64,000 nt of DNA from Isoetes taiwanensis (lineage: Eukaryota > Streptophyta > Lycopodiopsida > Isoetales > Isoetaceae). Position 1 is the stretch's first letter. Each line of letters starts with the position of its first letter. Shown in pieces: positions 30,712 to 42,785 of the stretch. The notes beneath the pieces were generated by a model, which worked only from the letters and a program-made list of their open reading frames with translations, searched no databases and was not told the DNA's origin. The stretch spans positions 374,001 through 438,000 of the forward strand of contig JAJEKV010000193.1 in assembly GCA_021234155.1 (NCBI GenBank), read 5' to 3'. The position numbers and the translations under genes were made by a program.

Positions 30712-31300
30712 AATATTGATTTGCCAGCCAAAGATAAACTCATTGTCTTGGATTTAAATGGTGTGTTGGTAAAAACATTTGGTGCAAATGAACACATACG
30801 CTTGGAAGGCGGGATTGACAATGACATACACTAGCGAAAAAGAAAGTGATATTCTGACCCGAGCGATGTTCTTTTGAAGACTTTGTTCTGAAGTGTTGTG
30901 TTGGTATATGGTCATCAATGCAACTCTCCAATGTGGAAGATGTGCTTTGCAAGTACTATGTCAGTTTGAGGGACAATTTCAATTTGTATGGGGACAGGGG
31001 AAAAATGTGTGCGTCCAGTTTTCACCACCCTAACAGACACGGCTGTCCAAATTCATGATGAAGCCACTTGGGAAAATATATGAGTCATACCCAAGATTCT
31101 CGGGTAAGACTTTGCTTCTTGATGATTCATTATACAAGTCTTACCTTAGCAAAGTCCACGGAAATTTCTCAATACCACGCATTCAAGATGGATGTCTATG
31201 ATGAAGTGCTAACAAAGACTCACCCCAAAGATAGAAGAAATATGCGAGGCCAAGGCCGAGGAAGAAATGAAGTTCTTGGTGAAGAATACACATAGATGCA
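30712..31300 (+). pseudogene. FCP1/NIF-type HAD phosphatase-like fragment
   Basis: Three family landmarks appear in order, though in different frames. LIVLDLNGVL near 30738-30770 corresponds to HAD motif I; the usual DxD is DLN, so catalysis is doubtful. GIWSSMQLSNVEDVL near 30903-30950 corresponds to the GIWSSA-type motif. KTLLLDDSLYKSYLSKV near 31100-31150 corresponds to the DDSPYKA motif. FCP1-like enzymes dephosphorylate the RNA polymerase II C-terminal domain. Stops and frame changes between the motifs show decay or unrecognised introns. It sits within the DNA transposon and is probably captured host sequence. Confidence 0.6.
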
Positions 31301-32130
31301 AGCCTTGGCCTAAGACAGATAGAAAGATTATGAAGCTATGCTTGGAAAGACTTTCCTGGAAAACAGATTCTTGATTCTACAGGTTTGTGAAGGAGGAATT
31401 GGAGAAGGTTTATGGTGATGACGCTTGTCATTCTCCATGATTATTGGCCTGTTTGTCATATATTTAGGCCAAGGAATCCTACACTTTTCATGTACCATCT
31501 TTATCTTAATTTAAGAATGTTTTTGCTATATTGTTTATGTAGTTCAATGCAGACTTGTCTATAAGTTTTTGCTATATTGTTTATATATACTTCAATGCTG
31601 ACTGAAAGGGATGCTTAAAACTTATCAAGTGCTTAAAAAAAAGAATTGCCTGCAAGTGCTAGTCTGGTATGAGTCTTAATGGCGAAATCTCGCTTATTGT
31701 CATGCAAAGGATGATACTTTTATGTAGTTGCTTAATGTCATCATGTGCTTACTGTCATGCAGTTAAGGTGCAGTGCTTATTGTTAAGCCATATAACTGTT
31801 TAAAGGTAGCTGTTTATTGCATAAGTGTTCGTGTGTTCCAGTGTTTGAAACTGCTTAATGCTTAGTGTTTGAAAATGCTTAATGTGTTTGAAATGCTTAG
31901 TGTTTGAAATGCTTAGTGTTTGAAACTAATGAAACTTAGTGTTTCATAAATTTGATAGATAGACAAAAATAACATTTCATAGAAGAAGAAGAAGAGATCT
32001 CAATGAAACAAAGACAGAAACAAAGTTACAAAAAAGTTTGATGGTAAACAAGATTTTTTATAAAAAAAAGGCCCTTAGGCCAGTGTACACAAAAGAGAAA
32101 TATACAAAATTTTTACAAAATTTATTTTGA
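31301..32130. other. Non-coding, with repeated TGCTTA/AGTGTTTGAAA words
   Basis: No convincing gene. From 31600 to 31940 the words TGCTTA, AGTGCTT and AGTGTTTGAAA recur many times, ending in a short direct repeat (GTTTGAAATGCTTA). They resemble the AAGTGCTTA words at the transposon ends and may be subterminal repeats. Confidence 0.4.
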
Positions 32131-32136
32131 GGCGAT

Positions 32137-32245
32137 GTCTTCTTCAAAGGGGTGTCTTCTTCAAAGGGGGTTGTCTTCTTCATCAAGGGGGGTGTCTTCT
32201 TCAAAGGGGGTGTCTTCTTCAAGGGGGAGGGGTGTCTTCTTCATC
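32137..32245. repeat. Short minisatellite, ~19-bp GTCTTCTTCAAAGGGGG units
   Basis: Six imperfect units of GTCTTCTTCAAAGGGG(G)GT follow each other. The frames seen here (32135-32364) are products of the repeat, not genes. A CTTCCTCTTCC run follows at 32400-32455. Confidence 0.85.
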
Positions 32246-33672
32246 TTCATCCGCATACGCATCTTCATTCTCCATCCGCAACAAATGAAACAAAACGAAA
32301 AAATTAGACAAACGAAAAATGGAATCAAACGAAAAATTGAAAGCAAAATCAAATGAAAATGCATGTACCTTTAAGGACATACTGAACTCCTCCAAGTCGG
32401 CTTCCTCGTCTTCCTCTTCCTCTTCCCTCTTCCTCTTCCTCTTCCTCTTCTTCCTCGGACTCGTCCTCTTCTTCCGATTAGCCAATCCATCCACTGCATC
32501 CACGGTGATATATATATTCCTGTAATTCATTTCCGATTCCTCATTTTCCGATTCCTCATAGGAATCAAGAAGATGAATCGAAATCGACTCCTCCCTCAAA
32601 CCGGGAGGCAGTAGAATGGGCGGGGAGAGGAGGCGGCAGTGGGCGGGGGAGAGGAGGCGGCAGAGGCAAGCAAGAAGTTCCGGCAGAGGGGCGGGAAGAG
32701 TGGAGGGAACACCTCTTCGGCGCTTAGTAAGCGCCTCTTCGGGTGACCTCCGCTCCTCCCGATCTTCCTCGCTTCATGCGAATCGCGGAGGCGGAGTCGG
32801 GCGGAGGAATTGGCGGGAGGAGGAATTGGCCGGGCGTGAGCTTGTAGGCGGGCGTGAGCTTGTGGGCGCCCTCTTTGCTTAAATCATGTGCTTAGCGCGT
32901 CGATTCACGATAAACCTCACAGCGCCGAACAATTAATTATTAACCGGGCTTAAATATTTCAGATGGCGGTCGAATTGACAAATGTCACATCGAGGAAATG
33001 CCTTGACAATATAATGTTGCCAAGAATGTTGGGATAGTGATGGTACCAAAATAAATAATTGAACCTTATTCCAATGTCACAAATCTACATTCTTATAAAC
33101 AACAATTCAATCTTCATTTCGGCATGCGTGTCCATGCACACCACCCTTGTGCATCCTCACTATTGTTAATATGTATAAAAATATGTGCTTACATGCTTAG
33201 GTGCTGGAACAACAAATCACTTGAAAAGAATAACATCAATTTAGTTATGTCAAACAATTACATTGTTATTGGGAGACCGCCATAATTTTTTCATGGGTCT
33301 CTGTGAAAATTGCACATGTCTCGTGCCTTCTATTTTTTCCATATCAATTTTAGGATATCTTACCACATGGTCAAAATGCCCGAGGCTTCGGGTTGTTTAG
33401 TGAGCAACATATACTTGAAATTACCCAAGAATTGATAATACAATCCACTTAAGATAACCTCATGCACTCCAAATTTTTGCCCCATCCATCTTTGTATGAA
33501 TCTTCAAGTGTGCATTTGGGTTACGCACTTGAGGATGTAGAAGTCCACACCCTCCTAATTGTCTACCCTCGGCATTCAATTGCAAAATTGTCACCTACCT
33601 CTACCAAATTACTGATCCATTCATTGGCTTGTTCAAGAGTCTCCTTTTTCTTCTCAACTCCCCGGTTTTAAG
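32246..33672. other. No recognisable gene; GC-rich block then AT-rich DNA
   Basis: 32600-32880 is a G-rich block of GGAGGCGGCAG- and GGCGTGAGCTTG-type repeats with an open but low-complexity frame. 32880-33670 is AT-rich with stops in all frames. It lies within the DNA transposon's left part, downstream of the transposase-like C-terminus. No function assigned. Confidence 0.35.
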
Positions 33673-34572
33673 TCAGGTTACCTCCCACTTTCCAAATCTA
33701 CTGTATTGATGCAGAATCCCAATTATGATCCATGCAAAACGAAAGCTGAAACATGATGCATCTATGAGCAAGCCTGTTTGGTCTAGTCCTGGCGGCAAGT
33801 CCGATCTGTGAATCTTCTTTGTGCCTTTGAGTGTTTCAATTTCATATTCTTCCATGTTTGCCACAACAAAGAGGTTCAATTTCCCAAAAATATCTTTTGA
33901 TCTCATCTGTTTCATCGACCGGTAGATCAATAAATATGTACACGAAAATTTTACAATATCTTTAGCATGCCTCGCTTGCACACCATTGGGTTTGAGTTGT
34001 TCCTTACTTAGCAAAATTTTGATAACAAAGACACGCACCATCATGTTCACCTTTACCATGAGCAAAGGGCAAAGTAGTTCCACACTATTTCCTTGTCATT
34101 GATTGTGGAAGTACCGCCTAAGAAAAAAAAAGGTTTTCCCCGACTTGAATTGTGATGAGCACCATCACTCCAAACCCAATGCTTCTCATACTCTATTTCC
34201 TGCTCCTTAAGCCATGCAACATGCTTTTGTAGGCAAAGGTGTTCCACAAATAATGAGTCATGCACTTTATCATCGAAATGTAAAAGTGAGTCTCTTTTAT
34301 GATCTTCCTACCATTGTTGAGTCTATTCCCGATCCGCTCCAACCTTCGTTTTTTTTTCTCTTCTTTGATGCCGGTCTTCTTAAATGCACTGTGAGAACAG
34401 AATATCAGCACTTTTGTCATGCCTATATGTTATGTGAACAAGTATAGAAACTTGGTCCAGATGCGGCATTGACTGGGCTCATTCTCGATCTTGATGCTAT
34501 AATTTTCGCAAAGTCAATAACATATACAATTGTATCTTCGGAAATGATGACACACAATCGCTTAAACCGATT
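33673..34572 (-). pseudogene. Transposase-like protein, C-terminal half (possible D-D-E triad)
   Basis: Reading the minus strand in shifting frames gives, in order, IVYVIDFAKNYSIKIENE (about 34490-34545), HWVWSDGAHH (near 34160-34180), HGKGEHDGA (near 34035-34055), LSKEQLKPNGVQ (near 33980-34010) and LPPGLDQTGLL (near 33770-33800). The order D (VIDFAKNYS), D (WSDGA), E (GEHDG) resembles the catalytic triad of DDE transposases; this is inference. It matches a Cys/His-rich protein type I recall as unnamed multi-copy proteins in seed-free plants. Several frameshifts make it a pseudogene. Its upstream half is at 55340-56815. Confidence 0.55.
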
Positions 34573-35620
34573 GGCCTGTCAATGTGGGCGGGTGTAATGT
34601 CAATGTAGGCATGACCGCTTTCCGCTTTGGACGAAAGTGGAAGGTAGATTAGAAAGTCTACTGGTCCCCCACTAAGTAGACTCGACCTCGAGAGAAAGGA
34701 GGTCATTGAGAGATGCATTGATAGGAAAGGCACCTTTAGCCCCATATATGCTTTGATAGGAGGAATCTATCCTTCACGCCCATATACGAAGGATATCCTC
34801 CACCGGGCAACTAGAGGTGTAGGCATGAGCGGCATATAGGCATATAGGCGCTGTAGATCCACCCCCTTCCTATGCCGGGAGATTAGCCATGCATCCATGT
34901 AGATAGGTGGGGTGGTCACCATATAACCAAAATTTTATTAATAATTAATAATAGGTAGTGCCTACTTGCAGCCAATAGAGCCCTAGAGGGCAAGGAGGTC
35001 GAACCACGGGCTTGCAACATAAATTTTGTTATAATGTGTTGCAAGGAATGAAGAGTACCTTAGAAATGTAAATTTTGTATGAAATTGATAAACTTTGATA
35101 AACTTAAATGTTGTATTAAGTAAGGTTAATAATTAGCTTGCGTGGATTAAGTTATGAAGTGATAAGTTAATTGGATAATGAAATAGTACAAGAATGTCTT
35201 AAACATTACCTTAGAGTAATTCTAATAATTAACATAGTAAGTATGTAATTATAGATATTGTAAAATTAATGCGTGATTTTACAGGAAGACTTGCAACACA
35301 AATTTTGTTGGAATGTGTTGCAAGGAATGAAGAGTACCTTAAATAATAATGGTATATGAAAGTGTTAAATTGTGATAAACTAAATGTTATGATAACGGAA
35401 CTAATAAGTACCTTGTTTTAATAGAAGTTCTGAATTGACAAGTTATTTGATAATGTAATGGCGTAATAATGATTTAAAAATATTACCTTAAGGTAATCGT
35501 AATAAATGTGTAAGTATTATAGTAGTATATCGTGATGCATCGTGTTGATTGCGGGTTAGAAGATTCCAAGGTGGGAGACCCAATCTGCCGCGGGACGACA
35601 TCATTTCAAGGTGGGGAGAA
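34573..35620 (+). mobile_element. 3' internal end of chromovirus D (plus strand) with polypurine tract
   Basis: Reverse-complement match to 16753-17470 of element B: the same TAGATTAGAAAGTCTAC, TCCACC-GGGCAACTA and GTAGGCATGA words in reversed order. It ends in the polypurine tract AAGGTGGGGAGAA (35608-35620) followed by an LTR start. At its left end (34573) the match breaks exactly where 56816 takes up the next bases of the element. Confidence 0.8.
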
Positions 35621-36248
35621 TGTGGCGTTCGGACGAAGATACGGTCCCGGGGACGTATCTTAATGCTTTCGCCGTCACGCCGCATTAATCGCCACTCCGA
35701 CGATGTCTGTAGATGTGTAGCCAGGTGAGTAGCCCCTAGGGGGCAACTTGCTAGGTATGTGCATTTAATATTAATGTGCACATTTACCAATGTGCACATT
35801 AATGTGGGCACACCTTCCATGTGGGCACATTTAGGTGCACACATTTCCATGGGCCCCATTTAGGTGCACACATTTCCATGTGGGCACATTTGGGTGCACA
35901 CATTTCCATGTGGGCACATTTGGCCACCTAGCTATTAAAGGCAAGTGGGCCCATTCCCAATTATCCCACATGCCTAAAGGGGATAATTGGAAACCCTAGC
36001 CTAACCCCTTGCCTATTTAAGTAGGAGAACCCTAACTTGCCCATTTTCGTTCCTAGGGTTTTAGAGCTCTGTTTTGGCTGCTCCAGGAGTCAAAACCGCC
36101 TCCCAGACTCTGTCTGAGAGAATGGCACCATTAGTTTCCCTTGATTCGAGCAGTTCAGCAGAATGGTCGGCCTCAGGTCAGGAGGAGCAACCCAAGGATC
36201 AGGTATTTAGTTAATTTAACTAGTAATGGTGCCCAGCGTTGCTGGGCA

Positions 36249-39200
36249 TACATTTGGTACATCTAGATGAACCGAGAGAGGAAAAGCGCCGGACAGAGAC
36301 TAACTGACTTTGTAATAATGAGATGAGCTTCACTTGTAATGTATTATGAACTTCGGAGCTTTTCGTTCTAACGAACTTTGTAATTTTGGGATAAGTTTCA
36401 CTTGAATTATATTATAAACTTTGGAACTTCCTCGTTCTAATATAGAAATTCATGGATAAAGTTGGCGACATGTCATTATACATAATAGTCACTAATTTTG
36501 CACTTTTTTGTATATATTGGAGGAAGAGATAACAACACTAATTTTGCACTTTTTTGTGTATATTAGAGGAAGGGGTCTTAGTATAAAGGATTTTAAAGCT
36601 TGTCTATTTTGTTTCATACACCCACTTTAAGATGGGGGGCTGCCCATAAACCGTATGGCTTAAGGTTTGAAATGAGCGGAGGCTTGGATTTTTGATCAAA
36701 ACAGGGGAAAAAAGATATGTTTCGGAAAGCCCGAGACCTAATCTGCTCATAGAAACAAAATCAGGCCAATCACAAGGTCCACAATCGTCGAGTTATAAGC
36801 CTTCAAAGTAAGCCAATCTCTGTCCCATCCCCTCTCACCCCCCCCCATCTAGCGTGCACCCTTATTTTTAGTTCATTTTTATGAAGAAGCATGATTGCGT
36901 GTGATCCGGGTGCACGGTTCTTGGGCTTCTATGAGCGTAAGCCGTACAAATCTCGCGGGCGGAAGCGGACAAACGATCGATTATGGGCACCCCCTATTGG
37001 TTTGAAATATATATGTATCTTCTTTTAATGGACACCCAAAGGGGAGAATATAAACATTGAGAAATTACATTCTTTGTGAAAATTGATCTTAGGCAGTATT
37101 CAAACTTGCACAACATGTCAAGATTTGAACATGGCCATGCAACACCATGGTCGCATTTGATTTCAGCCAGCCTAATTCCACCGAATATATTAGCCAAAGT
37201 TGATAACTCTATTATGTGAGTGGTAATGCTACTTTTGTATTACCATTCCAATAGAATATATTAGCCAAAGTTGGTAACTATTATGTGAGTGGTAATGCTA
37301 CTCTTTGTATTACTTAATAATGTAACCATGAGTGATCCTTTGCTCCTCTTCCAGCATTGCTAAAACTTGAATATATTATCACACTTCCATAGTACCCACA
37401 AAACTTGGCCCATGCACTAAGTTTATGCAACTACGTAGCATTATGTTTATGGAGAAAGCCTGCTTTAGTCTGTTTCACAGACATTAAAGCATGAGTTAAA
37501 ATTCTGAGAGAGGAGGCCATGAGATCAAGCCACTTCTACTTCCTTTTCCCATAAGGATCTAGTAGGTGCATCCTCAGCATGGGTGGCGACATGAGCTAAA
37601 GCACTGGAACACTACTGAGGATTGATGCAGCACATGCTAACAAACCATAGCACAACAAACACTTGGACGAACACATTTCTTGAAACTCCCTTGAATACTC
37701 TTCTATATAACCAAATGCTATTTTCCTTGGGCCACTCAACTATAAGATTAACTCCACGCCATTGTGTTAAAAGACTTACATGAGGGCAAAAGGTACCTCG
37801 TGCTTTCTGCCTTTGCAACTGGGTTTACTATACATACAAAGCAAGGTTGAAGTTCCTAATAGTGGTGCAACAAAAAGTACATCCCATTATGGTGCCATAA
37901 TCGCTTTTGTAGTGCACATTTTCACGTGCTATCTCTCATAGCCGATTTATTGAAACAAATAGAAGAGCAAAAGCGTCTAAAATAAGAGAAGTATTCCATA
38001 AATGGTACTCAAGTTGGTAAAGCATTTAGAGCGTTCAATTGTCACATCACCGAATTCATAAAAGACAAAGAAGGGTTGCAAAGCAAATGACAAAAAAATA
38101 AATTATGTGACTTTTAAGTACTAACATGACGCTTATTTAACACAACGTTCAAATAGAGCATTTGCTTCTGACCTTTGGCTATGGCGAAACCATGGCCCCC
38201 AATGTTCGTGCCCACCTTTCAAACACAAATATCAAAAGAAATTTAGGCAAAGCTCCATGATCAAGATTCTATGATCCAAATATCTTTTAACATATAAAAA
38301 CTACTCCCTCTTAATAATATTCTGACATATAAGAATTACGTATCATACCTAGGACATATCATATGATTGCAAGGGAAATGAAGAGCGGGGAGCAAGCTGA
38401 TTCCAAATGCCATATACTTGCTTCTGAAGCTTCAGTTCTAGAATAGTTTTTTTTATTGCAGGGCACTAAAGTTGGCTAGGCATAAAGAGGCATTCTCGTC
38501 TGGAATGCAGGCAACCCATCAAGCCACTGTGCTCAAATATAAGTGTCGATTCAACAATACTATGTATTTCTTGCAGAATAGCAAATGCAAGACATAGCTC
38601 CTCCTCAAAGTTTTCTTGAAGATGGCCTTTACTCCATCCAAAAAATATTAACATGATTCACCTGAATGATCCACCTGCACAAAAAAGGTCAGTTTTAAAT
38701 CAAGAAAAGTAACAAAAAGAAAGTCAGAAGTTTCTTATACCACAATTTCACGCATGCCATAGGAGAGATATGACTATGTCTTATGACCAAAGATGGAGCG
38801 ATCGAACAAAAGGCCAAAGGAGCATTCGCGGATGTGATATTAGTCAAAAGTTTCTCATAACCTATTTCTCATAATCCAAACAATAAATCCTAAGAAGCAG
38901 AAGTAACAATTCTAAAACCTAAAATTAAAACCAACAATACCATGATCTTGTAAGTAAGAGTTTTGAAGGAATTTCATGCAGCAGCAGAATATGATCTCAC
39001 AAACAGCCAGTTCAGAAACTGGGGAAGAGGCTCATGCATGGTGTGATCACCGCCATAGCAAAAAAGGGGCTATGGATGTGGATAGCTCTTTCCCGGATGA
39101 ATGGCTTAACCGGAAAGCCAGGGCAAAAAACGCAACATTGAATGCATGAAATTTGAAAAACGTGTAAAATTAAAGGATATACGAAAATGGATGTCTATAG

Positions 39201-39420
39201 CTCTGCAATGCTTACCGGTAGACCTATTCTGGTTATGTATGATGGCGCTTCTTTGGCAGTCGATCATCAAAACATGGTTTGTTTCAGCGTCGATTTTATT
39301 CTAGAATCCACCTTAGTGCAAACCCAGTGAGGCATAGACCCTGTGAGCAATGGTTCATCGACCAAGCCAAACCCTGTGAGGCATAAATCCGCAGCAACCA
39401 GCATTATAAGCATATAAGCA
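36249..39420. other. Helitron interior without recognisable gene
   Basis: AT-rich, short frames only (36994-37197, 37612-37818, 38466-38654, all minus, may be exon scraps). A ~60-base near-duplication (TTAGCCAAAGTTG...GTGGTAATGCTACT) occurs at 37190 and 37260. Nothing firm. Confidence 0.35.
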
Positions 39421-40234
39421 TCAGAACCATGTTTTATAGTGCATGTTCATGCAAGCGCCCATGTTGGCGATGTGGAAATTTTTGGATATAGCAACCAAGA
39501 AATCGGTGTCAAATACTGCATGATGGACAAACTTATCATCCACTCTGCAAATCGTGATGTTGAACCAGATATTAAACACTATTACCTTGAAACTTTTTGA
39601 TTCCACCATTTTCTTTTACAGGAGCCGCCTGGATGCTTCATGTCAACAGGGTGTTTAAATTTCCTGCACCAAGCAATAAGTCCAAGCTCATGTTTGCTTG
39701 CAACAAAAGTAGAATAAAGAGCAACACTGTGTATCTCGTAACAATCAAGAAACAATATCACAGTGCCATCCCGACCTTTGTCTGCCGCTATCATCCTGCT
39801 GAGAAGACCTATTGTACAAAAGACTCAATATTCCACTGCATATCTTAGAAAGCTCTTTTTCCAATGCTCTTCATTGCACGTACTGTCTTCCTTTGCGCCA
39901 AGAAGCCTTTCAAGCTCCATGACATTTTTGTAAGCTACAGAGAAGAGGTCTTCAATAATAAGCTATTTGACAACTACGATTTTTGCAACCTTTTCCATGG
40001 CTTCAACCATTTCTTCAACCGTTCAACCTGCTCGCCAAGATTGGCCATGTAAACGGATACTCCCCTGCTTTCCATAGCCGATGTTAGGGATTGCAGGAGC
40101 TCAGAGGGCTCAAGAGTAGATTCATAAAGGCTAGAGCTTGTGAGTGATTGGAGCGGGACAACAAATCCTTGCGGAGGGTTTTTTTTTTTTGCCCTCTTTT
40201 TAGACAGACCATGGCCAATCAGTTCAAAGAGCAA
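39421..40234 (-). pseudogene. Exon-like fragments captured by the Helitron
   Basis: Three minus-strand pieces look like exons in order. 39974-40234 ends in a coiled-coil-like ANLGEQVERLKKWLKPWKRL. 39582-39794 holds DGTVILFLDCYEIHSVAL ending at a GT donor-like site. 39421-39550 (VDDKFVHHAVFDTDFLVAI) is preceded by a TTTGCAG acceptor. Separated by GT/AG boundaries, they suggest a captured host gene fragment, the usual habit of plant Helitrons. I cannot name the gene. Confidence 0.45.
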
Positions 40235-41207
40235 ATCTAGGCCGCCAAATCTCGGGATCTAGGGCTTGCGATCTAAGCTATGAATAATCTCAGCCGTCAA
40301 ATAAAAATAATCTCAGCCGTCGGATTTAGGGCGTGGTCCATGAATAATCTCAGCCGTCAAATAAAAATAATCTCAGCCGTCGGATTTAGGGCGTGGTCCA
40401 TTACTTGCACTAAAACATTATAATATAAGATAGCCTAAACCATCTTCTAGACATAGAATCAGTAGGTTTAGCCTATTAAATTGCCCATAGCAGCTCTCTA
40501 ATTGATACAAACGGTTTACCTGCCTGTAAATCTTTCTGCAAAACTAAGAAGCACAGTTAATTCAATCAACCTGGAACTCCAGATCAAGTTCTTCTGGCAC
40601 TACTTATCCACCCAACCGGCTCGATTTGCAAGCACGGCAAAGTCCGCTCAATCTCTTCCCAATTAGAGAATCTGCTAACCAAATTTGGATAGCCTCTCTA
40701 CGGGATTCTCCTCGATACTCTAGAGCGCAGGAAACACTTAATTCATCCACAATTCACCAAGAGATCTACTCTGGGCAGGATTCTAAAAACAGGATTCTAT
40801 GTCATGCTAAGCACTTACGACTGCTTAATTCTGCAGATCGATTCATTTATACTACTCTAAACAGGCATTGCGTGGCTAAATTTGGATTTCCCTTACCTTT
40901 TTAGCTAAATCCGACATCCTTTTTTCGTAATCCGAAGCCCGGCTTTGAGGGCCGGAGCTATTTCCCAAGATCCCAGACGTTTTAGCCTTACGTTAACAAA
41001 AAGGTTCTGCTTTCCGTTTGCATCGTTTGTTAACATGATTTCGTTGCTTTTATTTAAACGGTTATTTAGATGTCGATAGTTCCTTTATTATAGCCTTTAA
41101 CATATCTAACAATCAATCAAGTTACAAAATATCTAAAATCCCTTGCCTCTGTGCTGGTCTTTGCAAATCATTCCTCTGAGCCACGCCCCCAAGCTAGTGC
41201 CGTATCA

Positions 41208-41745
41208 ATTCCCTCCCTTCCCAAGGCTGATCGTCCTCGATCATCTGCCTTATGGAGTAACAATCTTTCCCAAAGCTAGTCAACTGACTTTCTGCTTTGT
41301 CTGGAATAACTACCTTTCTTTCTAAGCTAGTCACCTGACTATCTGCTTTGAAAGGATTTCTTTTGGGCTGGTAAACTTACCATCTGCCCGATAATTCTAA
41401 CGGCCTGGCTTCTGTGCTGCAGTCACAGTTGCCCCCTTCTAAATTCTAGAGCAACATTCATTTGAAAAAGAAACTTTCATTATCTCAACCCAATGAATAC
41501 AATGCTCAAACCATTCAACACACACACATGTCTACACAGACATTTTACCCTACTTGTTTTTACCCACGTAGCCAATTTGAATCCGACTTCTTTCATAGTC
41601 TTCGTACTTTTCTTTGTCAAACTTAGCGTGGGAACTTTCAGGGACCTTTTCAGGAATCTTTTCAGGAACCTCTTCTGCAATACGAACATGGGCAATCTGC
41701 GCAGATGTTCGGGCTTTTGCTCGAGTATCCTCCTTTGGTTGCTCA
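41208..41745 (-). pseudogene. Truncated internal region of the gag-only element
   Basis: Equivalent to 42443-42982: polypurine tract, non-coding part and the last ~65 codons of gag (ending VPTLSLTKKSTK in another frame). It stops abruptly at TTGGTTGCTCA, where LTR sequence begins. Confidence 0.8.
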
Positions 41746-42785
41746 CAAACGGTTTACCTGCCTGTAAATCTTTCTGCAAAACTAAGAAGCACAGTTAATT
41801 CAATCAACCTGGAACTCCAGATCAAGTTCTTCTGGCACTACTTATCCACCCAACCGGGCTCTGATTTGCAAGCACGACAAGTCTGGCTCAATCTCTTCCC
41901 AATTCTGAGAATCTGCTAACCAGCTGGATAGCCTCTCTGGGATTCTCTGAGATACTCTAGAGCGCAGGAAACACTTAATTCATCCACAATTCACCAAGAG
42001 ATCTACTCTGGGCAGGATTCTAAAAACAGGATTCTATGTCATGCTAAGCACTTACGACTGCTTAATTCTGCAGATCGATTCATTTATACGACTCTAAACA
42101 GGCATTGCGTGGCTAAATTTGGATTTCCCTTACCTTTTTAGCTAAATCCGACATCCTTTTTCTGTAATCCGGCCAGCTTTGAGGGCCCAGGAGCTATTTC
42201 CGGAAGATCCGGTACGTTTTAGCCTTACGTTAACAAAAGGTTACGCTTTCGCTTGCATCGTTTGTTAACATGATTTCGTTGCTTTTATTTAAACGGTTAT
42301 TTAGATGTCGATAGTTCCTTTATTATAGCCTTTAACATATCTAACAATCAATCAAGTTACAAAATATCTAAAATCCCTTGCCTCTGTGCTGGTCTTTGCA
42401 AATCATTCCTCTGAGCCACGCCCCCAAGCTAGTGCCGTATCAATTCCCTCCCTTCCCAAGGCTGATCGTCCTCGATCATCTGCCTTATGGAGTAACAATC
42501 TTTCCCAAAGCTAGTCAACTGACTTTCTGCTTTGTCTGGAATAACTACCTTTCTTTCTAAGCTAGTCACCTGACTATCTGCTTTGAAAGGATTTCTTTTA
42601 ATGGTAAACTTACCATCGCGCCTAGATAATTCTAACGGCACGGCTTCCGTCTTTGCAATCCGCGGTTGCCCCTTCTAAATTCTAGAGCAACATTCATTTG
42701 AAAAAGAAACTTTCATTATCTCAACCCAATGAATACAATGCTCAAACCATTCAACACACACACATGTCTACACAGACATTTTACC

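Larger units (their letters stand above)
28587..34572. mobile_element. DNA transposon, left part (other part at 55096-56815)
   Basis: The end GGGTGTAAAATCG (from 28587) matches GGGTGCAAAATCG at 55095-55107. Both are flanked by CTTCCG and by LTR sequence that is contiguous in the uninterrupted LTR (16658-16694). Subterminal AAGTGCTT-like words occur at both ends. The coding half at 33673-34572 (minus) continues in the protein family started at 55885-56815. Total size is about 7.7 kb. The target duplication is 4 to 6 bp (TTCC within CTTCCG). The superfamily is not assigned. Confidence 0.65.
36220..40430 (-). mobile_element. Non-autonomous Helitron inside LTR D (4211 bp)
   Basis: The uninterrupted LTR (45950-45962) reads TTAATTTAATAGCC. 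Here the insertion sits between that A and T with no target duplication. On the minus strand it starts TCTTATATTATAATG and ends with hairpin GCCCAGC-AAC-GCTGGGC, then ACCATTACTAG. It is the same family as 12259-14719 but with a perfect CTAG end. No Rep/helicase is seen. A 60-bp direct duplication (40281-40400) lies near its 5' end, carrying GGATTTAGGGCGTGGTCCA. Confidence 0.92.

Noticed and set aside
32246-32599. Glu/Arg-rich minus-strand frame (nuclear protein-like)
   Set aside because: Produced by a CTTCCTCTTCC simple repeat; no conserved sequence beyond it.
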